DNA from: Gillisia lutea
GTDB taxonomy: Bacteria > Bacteroidota > Bacteroidia > Flavobacteriales > Flavobacteriaceae
Reading direction: 5' to 3'
Assembly: GCF_021568705.1 (NCBI RefSeq)
Contig: NZ_JAKGTH010000006.1
Coordinates: forward strand, 620,001 to 684,000
DNA length: 64,000 nt
Shown piece after piece: positions 55,801 through 63,002 of the stretch. The stretch's first letter is position 1. Every line of letters begins with the position of its first letter. Both the position numbers and the translations under genes were made by a program. The notes below the pieces were generated by a model, which saw only the letters and a list, made by a program, of their open reading frames with translations, ran no database searches and was not told the origin of the DNA.

Positions 55801-56083
55801 AAAGGAAATTCTTGATAAAGGTTTTAACAAAGAAAGTTTAAAAAGGATAAGCAATATTCAGCATAAATTAATGGATTTGGAAAAGGCGGTTAAAGAACAA
55901 GAAGAAGAGTCGGCTCGAACTTCCCAATCCAATTTAAATGAATTTAATAAGTCAACTCAGGATCAAATTATTAAGGCGAAAGAATATTTGCCAAGCATTG
56001 AAATTTTAAACAGACAAGTCTTACCTTTGCGCCAAATTTATAAAGCTAAAGTCAGAGCGTATTTTAATGGGATCAAAGATTAA
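52838..56083 (+). CDS. DUF4175-family membrane protein with long coiled coil
   Basis: The 1081-residue protein starts from the ATG at 52838; a TTG at 52820 is less likely. Membrane helices lie at about residues 28-48, 58-80 and 145-165. A beta-rich region (about 180-490) follows, then Glu/Gln/Lys-rich coiled coil for most of the remaining 580 residues. It resembles DUF4175 proteins, often encoded upstream of ybeY-mnmG in flavobacteria. The function is unknown; its size and coiled coils suggest an envelope scaffold. It overlaps ybeY by 17 nt, so translation is probably coupled. Confidence 0.82.
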   Translation: MSDFDNIKRKLAIFIKRFYLNELLKGAILFVSIWLVYFLLVLAIEYFFWLSPVNRSILFGSLILISSGLLTKFIVIPVLQLFKLSKGLDFTEASKIIGIYFPEVNDKLLNVLQLQESSHQSDLLLASIAQKSKELQPIPFKLAIDYRKSLRLFKYAVFPITFILLIFFTGNSTFFSDSYTRVIHYKTQFEPPALFSFLIETDSLKIEEGKEFELKVNTHGKVVPENVSIHYNGETYYMKSDGIGSFSYIFPALSKNTEFYFSSNEVRSQIYSLAVIDVPQLLNFEVLANYPAYTGMLPETFRGSGNITIPEGSKVTWKLGTKSTNKVSFETGNSSDIFNRDGDNFSLSKVMFNDMQYSIHTSNTQISNYENLNYNISVVKDEAPTIEVISKLDSVDLETLYFRGKLADDYGVSKLNLVYYIEDEIVNKRSVSIPFQKTNISDFLYVFPGDIPVDAGSKYHIYFEVYDNDGIHGSKTGRSEIFTYRGRTKEEVEDSKLTQQGESIQNLSKSLNTLEFSESELDDLSQQQRQKSNLSFTDRKKLSEFLKRQQQQSEMMKKYSDELRNNLPHKNEGENDEFKEELKQRLERSEERAKSNEELLKELQEISDKINKEDLLDKLDKLAKNNSSDKRNLEQLLELTKQYYVQEKTQKLARDLDKLAQDQEELSKADSSYSKEAQELVSDTFQEFKKEMDSLELDNKKLNKPTDIKRDKVGENIVEEEQKNAENHLGSNNNEARSSQEKAAKKMKELAKKLENSQSLSSGAQLLQNIEGMRQVLDNLMVFSFEQESSLESFKNIRINNPSYAGELRNQQILKEHFQHIDDSLFSLALSNPMINEKITSKIVDIQFNIDKALERLSQNELSLGTSSQQYVMTTTNELAYLLDNILENMESKANLQMSPGAGPGGIQLKDIIQKQEEIGKAIEKGVEKDQESGISKSGNEGEDMNGKIFEIYKRQNELRESLKRAIDDNNLGEGDDRNVLTDLELLEKEILDKGFNKESLKRISNIQHKLMDLEKAVKEQEEESARTSQSNLNEFNKSTQDQIIKAKEYLPSIEILNRQVLPLRQIYKAKVRAYFNGIKD

Positions 56084-56495
56084 TTTTTATTCAGAGAACC
56101 AGTTCCAATTGAAAAATTCCCAGGCCCATCTTCAATGGATTGAACGGGTAATGGAGTCGGAAGGGAAACGGTGGGAGGAACTAAGTTATATATTTTGTGA
56201 TGATGAGTATCTATTGAATATTAATATGCAATATTTAGATCATGACACCTACACCGATATTATAACATTTGATTATACTATTGGAAATGCGTTACAAGGT
56301 GAGATCTATATTAGTACCGAACGCGTAGTTGAGAATGCTTTAAAATACAACGTTAATTTTGAAGATGAGTTACGTCGAGTATTAGTTCATGGTATCCTGC
56401 ATTTGTGCGGATATAAGGACAAAACTGAGGATGACGCGAAATTAATGCGTCAAAAAGAAGAGGAAAAAATGCAATTGTTCCACGTGGAACAATAA
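56067..56495 (+). CDS. ybeY: rRNA maturation endoribonuclease YbeY
   Basis: This 142-residue protein has the UPF0054 signature HGILHLCGYKDKT at 108-120. The usual zinc motif is H-x3-H-x5-H; here His108 and His112 are present, but the third position (118) is Asp. The same GYKDKT form seems usual in Bacteroidota, so this is a lineage variant rather than a dead copy. The TDIITFDY motif earlier is also typical. YbeY is needed for 16S rRNA 3'-end maturation. A parS site overlaps its last codons (56476-56491). Confidence 0.9.
   Translation: MGSKINFYSENQFQLKNSQAHLQWIERVMESEGKRWEELSYIFCDDEYLLNINMQYLDHDTYTDIITFDYTIGNALQGEIYISTERVVENALKYNVNFEDELRRVLVHGILHLCGYKDKTEDDAKLMRQKEEEKMQLFHVEQ
56476..56491. 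other. parS site 1 (ParB binding site)
   Basis: TGTTCCACGTGGAACA is a perfect 16-bp palindrome fitting the parS consensus TGTTnCACGTGnAACA. It overlaps the last codons of ybeY and the junction with mnmG. ParB binds such sites, which lie close to the origin in most chromosomes. Confidence 0.85.
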
Positions 56496-56512
56496 CAAAG
56501 AAAGATTGATTT

Positions 56513-58384
56513 ATGTTTGATAAAGAGTATGATGTTATAGTTGTTGGTGCTGGACATGCAGGTAGTGAAGCTGCCGCTGCTTCGGCTAATTTAGGTGCTT
56601 CGACCTTACTGGTAACGATGAATCTTCAGAATATTGCTCAAATGAGTTGTAATCCTGCTATGGGTGGGATTGCCAAAGGGCAGATCGTAAGGGAGATTGA
56701 TGCCTTGGGCGGTTATAGTGGTTTGGTAAGTGACACTAGTGCTATTCAATTTAAAATGCTTAATAAATCCAAGGGGCCCGCAATGTGGAGTCCGAGAGTG
56801 CAGAGTGATAGGATGATGTTTGCAGAACATTGGAGATTACGCTTGGAGCAAACTCCAAATCTGGATTTTTATCAGGAAATGGTCGCAGGTTTAATTGTAG
56901 AAGGAGGACGTGTAGCAGGGGTGAGAACTTCTTTAGGTTTAGAAATTCGATCTAAATCGGTGGTGCTTACTAATGGTACATTTTTAAATGGACTCATTCA
57001 CATAGGCGATAAGAATTTTGGTGGAGGACGATCTGGAGAAAGAGCTGCAACTGGAATTACAGAAGAATTGTTAGACCTAGGTTTTGAAGCCGGGAGGATG
57101 AAGACAGGAACTCCACCAAGAGTAGATGGTAGATCTTTAGATTATTCTAAGATGGTGGAGCAACCTGGTGATGAGGTTCCTTCAAAATTCTCTTATTTAG
57201 ATGAAACAAAACCATTATCAAAACAACGTTCTTGTTATATGACATACACCTCTAATGAGGTACATGAAATCTTGAAAGAAGGGTTTGATAGATCTCCAAT
57301 GTTCAACGGGAGAATTAAAAGTTTAGGGCCTAGATATTGTCCGTCTATTGAAGATAAAATTAATCGTTTTGCAGATAAAGATCGTCATCAGTTATTTGTT
57401 GAGCCCGAAGGTTGGAACACGGTAGAAGTGTATGTGAATGGATTTTCGACCTCGCTCCCTGAAGATGTTCAATTTAAAGCATTGCGATCTGTTTCGGGAT
57501 TTGAAAATGTGAAGTTCTTCAGACCGGGTTATGCTATAGAATATGATTATTTTCCACCAACACAGTTGAAACATACTTTGGAAACGAAGTTGGTTGAAGG
57601 TTTATATTTTGCTGGACAGATTAACGGTACGACTGGTTATGAAGAAGCCGCATCTCAAGGTTTGATGGCCGGGATGAACGCTGCTTTAAAAGTGCAGGAG
57701 AAAGATGCTTTTACTTTAAAAAGAGATGAGGCTTATATAGGTGTTTTAGTAGACGATCTTATTACGAAAGGTACAGAAGAGCCATATAGAATGTTTACTT
57801 CTAGAGCGGAGTATAGAACTTTATTGAGACAAGATAATGCAGATTTTCGACTTACTGAAAAATCTTTTAAACTGGGCTTGGCCAGTGAAAAGAGAATGAG
57901 GAAGATGGAGGAGAAGAAGGAGAAATCTCTAAATTTTGTGGAATTTTTGAAAGATACAAGCGTATCTCATGAAGAGGCAAATCCTATTTTAGAGGCTAAA
58001 AATTCTTCTTTAATGAAGCAAAATGATAAGATCTTTAAGATTTTTTCCAGGCCAAATATTACCATGGAAGACGTTAAAGGCTTTTCTGGAGTAGAAGAAT
58101 ATATCGCAGAGAACGGTTTGAATGTAGAGATGTTAGAACAAACAGAAATACAGATCAAATATTCAGGTTATATAGACAAGGAGAAAAACAATGCAGATAA
58201 ACTGCATCGATTAGAGGATATTAAAATCCCTAAGAACTTCAATTATTCTAATATTAAATCCATGTCTTTTGAAGCTCGCGAAAAATTAAATAAAATTCAA
58301 CCTGTAACTGTATCTCAAGCATCGCGTATAAGTGGGGTAAGCCCAAGTGATATTTCAGTGCTATTAGTATATATGGGAAGGTAA
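56513..58384 (+). CDS. mnmG: tRNA uridine-5-carboxymethylaminomethyl synthesis enzyme MnmG (GidA)
   Basis: The 623-residue FAD enzyme has the dinucleotide-binding YDVIVVGAGHAGSEAAAAS motif at 6-24 and the GidA signatures GGIAKGQIVREIDALGG and YEEAASQGLMAGMNAA. The C-terminal helical domain is present in full. With MnmE it installs the cmnm5 group at the wobble uridine of several tRNAs. It is an established neighbour of the replication origin in many bacteria, and here two parS sites flank it, 22 bp before its start and directly after its stop codon. Confidence 0.96.
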   Translation: MFDKEYDVIVVGAGHAGSEAAAASANLGASTLLVTMNLQNIAQMSCNPAMGGIAKGQIVREIDALGGYSGLVSDTSAIQFKMLNKSKGPAMWSPRVQSDRMMFAEHWRLRLEQTPNLDFYQEMVAGLIVEGGRVAGVRTSLGLEIRSKSVVLTNGTFLNGLIHIGDKNFGGGRSGERAATGITEELLDLGFEAGRMKTGTPPRVDGRSLDYSKMVEQPGDEVPSKFSYLDETKPLSKQRSCYMTYTSNEVHEILKEGFDRSPMFNGRIKSLGPRYCPSIEDKINRFADKDRHQLFVEPEGWNTVEVYVNGFSTSLPEDVQFKALRSVSGFENVKFFRPGYAIEYDYFPPTQLKHTLETKLVEGLYFAGQINGTTGYEEAASQGLMAGMNAALKVQEKDAFTLKRDEAYIGVLVDDLITKGTEEPYRMFTSRAEYRTLLRQDNADFRLTEKSFKLGLASEKRMRKMEEKKEKSLNFVEFLKDTSVSHEEANPILEAKNSSLMKQNDKIFKIFSRPNITMEDVKGFSGVEEYIAENGLNVEMLEQTEIQIKYSGYIDKEKNNADKLHRLEDIKIPKNFNYSNIKSMSFEAREKLNKIQPVTVSQASRISGVSPSDISVLLVYMGR

Positions 58385-58400
58385 TGTTCCACGTGAAACA
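58385..58400. other. parS site 2 (ParB binding site)
   Basis: TGTTCCACGTGAAACA fits the parS consensus TGTTnCACGTGnAACA and starts at the base after the mnmG stop codon. It differs from site 1 at one position. Confidence 0.85.
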
Positions 58401-58456
58401 TTTTTACTTTTTTATCTATTTCAAATTCCAATTCTGAATAAAATTTAAGTTATTAC

Positions 58457-59314
58457 GTGAAAGAATCTGTAATTAATACCCAAAAAACTCACTTTCTAAC
58501 GTGTCGGGATTTTACTGTTTCTGGTGAAAAATTTGATCTATTGTTAGATGTTGAAAAGGAAATGTTGGTTACATCTCCTAAGCCAGATTTAGAAAAGCTT
58601 CCTGAATACTATAGGAGTGAATCTTATATTTCTCATACCGATTCTAAAAGTTCATTTACAGATAAGTTATATCATCTTGTAAAGGAAAGAATGCTCTTAA
58701 AAAAATTGAAATGGATCAATAAAAAAAATCCAGAGAAGGGAAGCTTATTGGATATTGGAGCGGGAACCGGGGATTTTTTAAAAGTCGCCCAAGCGAATGG
58801 TTGGGAAGTTGAAGGAGTAGAGCCAGAAGAAACCGCACGAAAAAAAGCAAAGGAGAAAGGTGTTATCTTGAAATCAAGCTTAAAGGAATTTAAATCTGAT
58901 AAATTTGATGTTATTAGTATGTGGCATGTTTTAGAACATGTACCGGATTTAAAAACTCAGATTCTCGAACTAGAGCAACTATTAAAAAAAGACGGCTTGT
59001 TGGTAATTGCTGTTCCTAATTATAAGAGCTACGATGCAGAGTATTATAAAGAATTTTGGGCCGCTTTTGATGTACCTCGACATTTATGGCATTTCTCCCA
59101 AGGAAGTTTTAAATATTTGTTTAAAGATAAATTTAGGCAGATTGATTCAAAAGGATTGATTTTCGATTCCTTTTATGTGAGTCTGCTTTCCGAAAAATAT
59201 AAAACAGGACATAGCAATTTACTAAAAGCAGCCTACGTTGGCTTAAAATCCAATTTGAAGGCAAAATCTTCTTCCGAGTACTCTTCTATTTGTTATTTCT
59301 TCCGAAAACGGTAG
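58457..59314 (+). CDS. Class I SAM-dependent methyltransferase
   Basis: The protein has 285 residues starting at a GTG. The SAM-binding motif LLDIGAGTGDFLKVAQ lies near 97-112 and post-motifs are VEGVEPEETARKKA, FDVISMWHVLEHVPD and GLLVIAVPNY. The N-terminal 80 residues, with CRDFTVSGEKFDLL, resemble the cap of Methyltransf_23-type enzymes. The methyl acceptor cannot be told. It is preceded by parS site 2 and follows mnmG by 72 bp. Confidence 0.88.
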   Translation: MKESVINTQKTHFLTCRDFTVSGEKFDLLLDVEKEMLVTSPKPDLEKLPEYYRSESYISHTDSKSSFTDKLYHLVKERMLLKKLKWINKKNPEKGSLLDIGAGTGDFLKVAQANGWEVEGVEPEETARKKAKEKGVILKSSLKEFKSDKFDVISMWHVLEHVPDLKTQILELEQLLKKDGLLVIAVPNYKSYDAEYYKEFWAAFDVPRHLWHFSQGSFKYLFKDKFRQIDSKGLIFDSFYVSLLSEKYKTGHSNLLKAAYVGLKSNLKAKSSSEYSSICYFFRKR

Positions 59315-59515
59315 AATAACTTATTTTAATGTGATTTAAGACCTTTTTGAACCCTAAATAATGAAATCTATAGGCTCTTTATTGATAACGGTCTTAAAAC
59401 GCAGAAAATAAACCGGTTTTTAATTGTGATAATTTATAGTTTATACTTTTACTATAATTAATTATTATAGGTGCAGTGGAGTGAAATAAATTATTTTTTT
59501 CCTCTCTTACTTTAT

Positions 59516-59523
59516 TACTTTTG
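59516..59523 (+). promoter_or_regulatory. TAnnTTTG -7 element, ompH-like gene
   Basis: TACTTTTG lies 23 bp before the ATG at 59546. A start at 59471, upstream of this box, would place the promoter inside the gene, so it is rejected. Confidence 0.6.
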
Positions 59524-59545
59524 CTTCAAATTAAAATCAAAAATC

Positions 59546-60061
59546 ATGAAAAAATTATTGTTGGTTGTTTTGGTGGCAGCCGGTCTTACAAGTTGTAATG
59601 AACAAAAAACAGCTTATGTAGACACCACTAAGTTAATACAAGAGTATAAGGAGATGAAGGATGTAGAAGCAGAATTCACTTCTAAATCCGATAAAATTAA
59701 AGGAGAGTTAGATTCTTTAGCTCAAAGTTTCCAAGTAGAGGTGCAGGCTTATCAAGAAAGTATGGGCAGCATGTCTACTTCAGCAAGACAGGAAAAAGAG
59801 CAGGAATTAATGCGTAAGCAACAAACTATTCAACAACAACAGCAAATGATGGGAACTCAATTGCGTCAGGAAAGTGACCAGGTAATTGACTCTATCGTAG
59901 GAAAGGTAAAGGAGTACGTGAAAGATTATGGTAAAGACAATGGCTATACCTATATCTTTGGTTCTAACGAGTCGGCAAACATCATGTATGCAAAAGATGG
60001 TTTGGATATCACTGAGGAGATCCTTGAGAAGTTAAATGGAACTTACGAAACAAAGGAGTAA
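59546..60061 (+). CDS. OmpH/Skp-like periplasmic chaperone, lipoprotein
   Basis: The protein has 171 residues from the ATG at 59546, with lipobox GLTSC (Cys18). The OmpH pattern opens with a short beta segment (TAYVDTTKLIQEYKEMKDVE), then a long Gln-rich coiled coil (about 40-130), then a closing strand region (GYTYIFGSNESANIMY). The Skp family holds unfolded outer-membrane proteins in the periplasm. Here the lipid anchor is unusual compared with soluble Skp but occurs in Bacteroidota. Confidence 0.88.
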   Translation: MKKLLLVVLVAAGLTSCNEQKTAYVDTTKLIQEYKEMKDVEAEFTSKSDKIKGELDSLAQSFQVEVQAYQESMGSMSTSARQEKEQELMRKQQTIQQQQQMMGTQLRQESDQVIDSIVGKVKEYVKDYGKDNGYTYIFGSNESANIMYAKDGLDITEEILEKLNGTYETKE

Positions 60062-60080
60062 CCAAACTTTTTAGTAAATT

Positions 60081-60116
60081 AAAAAAGCCGCAATGGAAAC
60101 TCCATTACGGCTTTTT
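60081..60116. terminator. Bidirectional terminator between ompH-like and doxX genes
   Basis: AAAAAGCCG-AATGGA, loop AAC, TCCATT-CGGCTTTTT, with one C-A mismatch, lies between convergent genes. Confidence 0.85.
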
Positions 60117-60133
60117 AAGTTTATACAACTTTG

Positions 60134-60529
60134 TTAGGAGAAGATATACACCCCTAATATTACTACCACAAAATACCCTGTAATGGTAAAAGCTCCCGGA
60201 TAATCTTTTGCTACACGTTGGCCAAATAACAGCATTAATAAAGTGATAGCTCCCAGAACACAGGCATACCAGCCTATTTCCAGGTTAGCCGAACTTATTA
60301 TTTGGATCACACCAATAACGGCTAAAACACCTGTTAAAAGCTCTAATAGCAACACAATAGCAAGCATTAATGGAACCTGTCGTGCAAGAAATGTTTTAGA
60401 GAAGTGCTCTTTTAACCACCCTATATTCCCCTTCCAATCCATTATTTTATCGACTCCAGATTGTAAAAAGGTTATAATTATAAATAAAAGAATTAGAATT
60501 TCTGTGATGTACGACTGAATATTGGACAT
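60134..60529 (-). CDS. DoxX-family membrane protein
   Basis: The 131-residue protein has four transmembrane helices. The DoxX-type first helix and loop (ILILLFIIITFLQSGVDKIMDW) lead into FSKTFLARQVPLMLAIVLLLELLTG and a short charged loop. The family is of unknown or varied function, in some cases linked to terminal oxidases. It lies 13 bp downstream of holB on the same strand and may be co-transcribed. Confidence 0.8.
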   Translation of the reverse strand: MSNIQSYITEILILLFIIITFLQSGVDKIMDWKGNIGWLKEHFSKTFLARQVPLMLAIVLLLELLTGVLAVIGVIQIISSANLEIGWYACVLGAITLLMLLFGQRVAKDYPGAFTITGYFVVVILGVYIFS

Positions 60530-60542
60530 ATAAAAAGAAGTG

Positions 60543-61697
60543 TTAAGCTGCTTTCTTATGAAGCAGGCGGGTTAGTTTTATAGAAAGATCGGTAAGTATG
60601 ATTTTTGCATTTCCATTACGCTCAATATGATAGATAGCATCTTCAATCTCCTTTGTAATTGCAGGAATATTACCTCCATGTATAAAGGGAGCAAATTTCT
60701 CTAGTTTGAAATTAGCCGATTTAGGTTGCATGTAAACAAGTCCTTCCGCATTATAATTAAATAATAAGGCTTGTCTAAAAAAGTCTAAACAAAACAAGAG
60801 AAAGCTCTTCTGGGTTTCTCTTCCTATTCCAGCAATTTCGTCACTCCAATTTACAAGTTCTAAAACAGCAGCTTTATTCCCCTTGGCTTTAAAAGCAGTT
60901 CTTACCCAATTTACAAACCAGGTTTCAAATTGTTCGTCTCCAGCATCATTATTAAGAATATGCAATGCTTGAGCATAGCAGCCATTTGCCTGAACAGCTA
61001 TTTTTTTGGCGGTATTCTCTTCTGTTTTATAGGAGGAAATAAGTCTTTGCGTGATCACATCTTCCGAAAGAGGAGGGAATCTTAATATCTGACACCGGGA
61101 ACGGATGGTTTGTATTATCTGCTCCTCATCTTCGGCAATTAAAATAAATAAGGTTTTCTCTGGCGGCTCTTCAATAAGCTTAAGTAATTTATTAGAGGCT
61201 GCAGTATTCAACTTATCGGCCATCCAAATAAGCATGATCTTATACCCACCTTCATAAGCTTTAAGAGAAAGAGATTTCACTACTTCCTGGGCTTCATCAA
61301 CTCCAATTTGCCCTTGTTTCTTCTCAACACCAATCTTTTGATACCAGTCAAATAAACTTCCATATGGATTCCCCTGAACAAATTCCCGCCAGGAATCCAT
61401 GAAATTATTTGAAACTGGATGTGATTTGATTTTATCGTTGGTAGCCACCGGAAAGGCAAAATGAAGATCTGGATGCGCCAACTTCTTGAACCTTGCATTG
61501 CAGGCTGTGTTTTCTGAAGTATTCTCAGAGTTGCTATTATTACATAGAATATATTGCGCGTAGGCTATCGCCATTGGCAAGGTGCCGCTGCCGTGCCTTC
61601 CCACAAAGAGTTGAGCATGAGGAATTCGGCCTCTATCTGCCGTAGTGGTCAGATGATTTTTAATATGGGGTAAGCCTAAAACTTCAGAAAAAAGCAT
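60543..61697 (-). CDS. holB: DNA polymerase III subunit delta' (HolB)
   Basis: The protein has 384 residues from the ATG at 61697, the third codon of the longer frame. It has the DnaX/HolB-type AAA+ start ([36 protein letters not shown]) with a degenerate P-loop. A Cys cluster helps zinc binding, and sensor residues follow ([31 protein letters not shown]). It is part of the clamp loader that places the sliding clamp on DNA. Its promoter box at 61701-61708 ends only four bases before the start codon. Confidence 0.9.
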   Translation of the reverse strand: MLFSEVLGLPHIKNHLTTTADRGRIPHAQLFVGRHGSGTLPMAIAYAQYILCNNSNSENTSENTACNARFKKLAHPDLHFAFPVATNDKIKSHPVSNNFMDSWREFVQGNPYGSLFDWYQKIGVEKKQGQIGVDEAQEVVKSLSLKAYEGGYKIMLIWMADKLNTAASNKLLKLIEEPPEKTLFILIAEDEEQIIQTIRSRCQILRFPPLSEDVITQRLISSYKTEENTAKKIAVQANGCYAQALHILNNDAGDEQFETWFVNWVRTAFKAKGNKAAVLELVNWSDEIAGIGRETQKSFLLFCLDFFRQALLFNYNAEGLVYMQPKSANFKLEKFAPFIHGGNIPAITKEIEDAIYHIERNGNAKIILTDLSIKLTRLLHKKAA

Positions 61698-61700
61698 AAG

Positions 61701-61708
61701 CAAAGATA
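61701..61708 (-). promoter_or_regulatory. TAnnTTTG -7 element, holB
   Basis: TATCTTTG on the - strand ends 3 bp before the holB ATG, so the message would have almost no leader. Confidence 0.55.
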
Positions 61709-61742
61709 AAATTTATCTTCACTTTATATCTTCAGAAAAAAT

Positions 61743-61750
61743 TATATTTG
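61743..61750 (+). promoter_or_regulatory. TAnnTTTG -7 element, pgk
   Basis: TATATTTG lies 17 bp before the pgk ATG at 61768. The GTG at 61750 that would extend the frame begins at the last base of this box. Confidence 0.65.
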
Positions 61751-61767
61751 TGATATATACAGTACTT

Positions 61768-62955
61768 ATGAAAACAATAGACGATTATAATTTTAAGAAT
61801 AAGAGAGCTTTAATACGTGTAGATTTTAATGTACCGATTGATGAGAACGGAAAGGTAAATGATACTACTCGAATTGAAGCGGCAAAACCAACCATTACTA
61901 AAATTCTTGAAGATGGAGGTAGTGTGGTTTTAATGTCACATTTAGGTAGACCGGAAAACAACGAATCCAAATTCTCTCTGCAGCAAATAGTAAGCACTGT
62001 TTCTGAAATCTTAGGAGTAGAAACCAAATTCGTAAATAATTGTGTGGGTGAAGTGGCAGAGAATGCTGCAGAAAACTTGCAGAATGGGGAAGTACTTTTA
62101 TTAGAAAACTTAAGATTTCATAAAGAGGAAACTGCAGGAGATACCGATTTTGCTAAAAAACTAGCCAAGCTGGGAGATATCTATGTTAATGACGCCTTTG
62201 GAACGGCTCACCGTGCTCATGCTTCTACTACGGTAGTCGCAAAATACTTTTTAGACAAGTGTTTCGGATATTTATTAGCTCAGGAGATAGAAAGTCTTAA
62301 TAAAGTTTTGAATGAGGCCGTTAAACCGGTTACTGCTATTTTAGGCGGAGCAAAAGTATCTTCCAAGATCACTATTATTGAAAACATCTTAGATAAAGTA
62401 GACCATCTTATTATTGGTGGAGGGATGGCTTTTACCTTCATTAAAGCGAAAGGCGGAAAGATTGGGAGTTCTTTAGTAGAGGATGATAAACAGGAATTGG
62501 CACTACAAATTCTTAAAAACGCAGAAAAGAAAGGGGTAGAGATACATTTACCTATAGACTCTGTTATTGCCGATAGTTTCTCAGAAATGGCCAATACCGA
62601 TGTCACTCCCACAGATAACATTCCAGATGGTTGGATGGGGTTAGATGCCGGACCAAAAACCATTGATAGTTTTGCTGATGTGATTTTAAAATCTAAGACC
62701 ATACTTTGGAACGGACCCGTTGGCGTATTTGAAATGGATGCTTTTGCAAATGGAACCATTAAGGTGGGAGAAGCTATTAGTAAAGCCACTAAAAATGGAG
62801 CATTCTCCCTCGTTGGCGGAGGAGATTCTGTTTCTGCGGTTAAAAAATTCAATCTTGAAGGTAAGATGAGCTATGTATCTACCGGTGGTGGGGCTATGCT
62901 GGAAATGCTTGAAGGAAAATCTTTACCTGGAATTAAAGCTATTTCAGAAAATTAG
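61768..62955 (+). CDS. pgk: Phosphoglycerate kinase
   Basis: The protein has 395 residues from the ATG at 61768. Signatures are [18 protein letters not shown] at the N-terminus, [13 protein letters not shown], the ENLRFHKEE loop and the C-terminal nucleotide-binding [18 protein letters not shown]. It makes ATP and 3-phosphoglycerate from 1,3-bisphosphoglycerate in glycolysis, the pathway that NagB-derived fructose-6-phosphate enters. The start is set by the promoter box at 61743-61750. Confidence 0.97.
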   Translation: MKTIDDYNFKNKRALIRVDFNVPIDENGKVNDTTRIEAAKPTITKILEDGGSVVLMSHLGRPENNESKFSLQQIVSTVSEILGVETKFVNNCVGEVAENAAENLQNGEVLLLENLRFHKEETAGDTDFAKKLAKLGDIYVNDAFGTAHRAHASTTVVAKYFLDKCFGYLLAQEIESLNKVLNEAVKPVTAILGGAKVSSKITIIENILDKVDHLIIGGGMAFTFIKAKGGKIGSSLVEDDKQELALQILKNAEKKGVEIHLPIDSVIADSFSEMANTDVTPTDNIPDGWMGLDAGPKTIDSFADVILKSKTILWNGPVGVFEMDAFANGTIKVGEAISKATKNGAFSLVGGGDSVSAVKKFNLEGKMSYVSTGGGAMLEMLEGKSLPGIKAISEN

Positions 62956-63002
62956 GCACGAAAAGTGACGTATGTCCGTTTTTGTTTAATAACATCTTTA
63001 TT

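Noticed and set aside
56476-56491. Palindrome at the ybeY end read as a terminator
   Set aside because: The 16-bp motif has no T-run and matches parS base for base; a near-identical copy follows mnmG.
59471-59545. Upstream start for the ompH-like gene
   Set aside because: The extension contains the promoter box TACTTTTG and precedes a clean signal peptide starting at 59546.
62280-62852. 190-codon open frame on the - strand inside pgk
   Set aside because: It is a complementary-frame shadow of a highly conserved gene; no start context, and a Ser/Pro-rich product.
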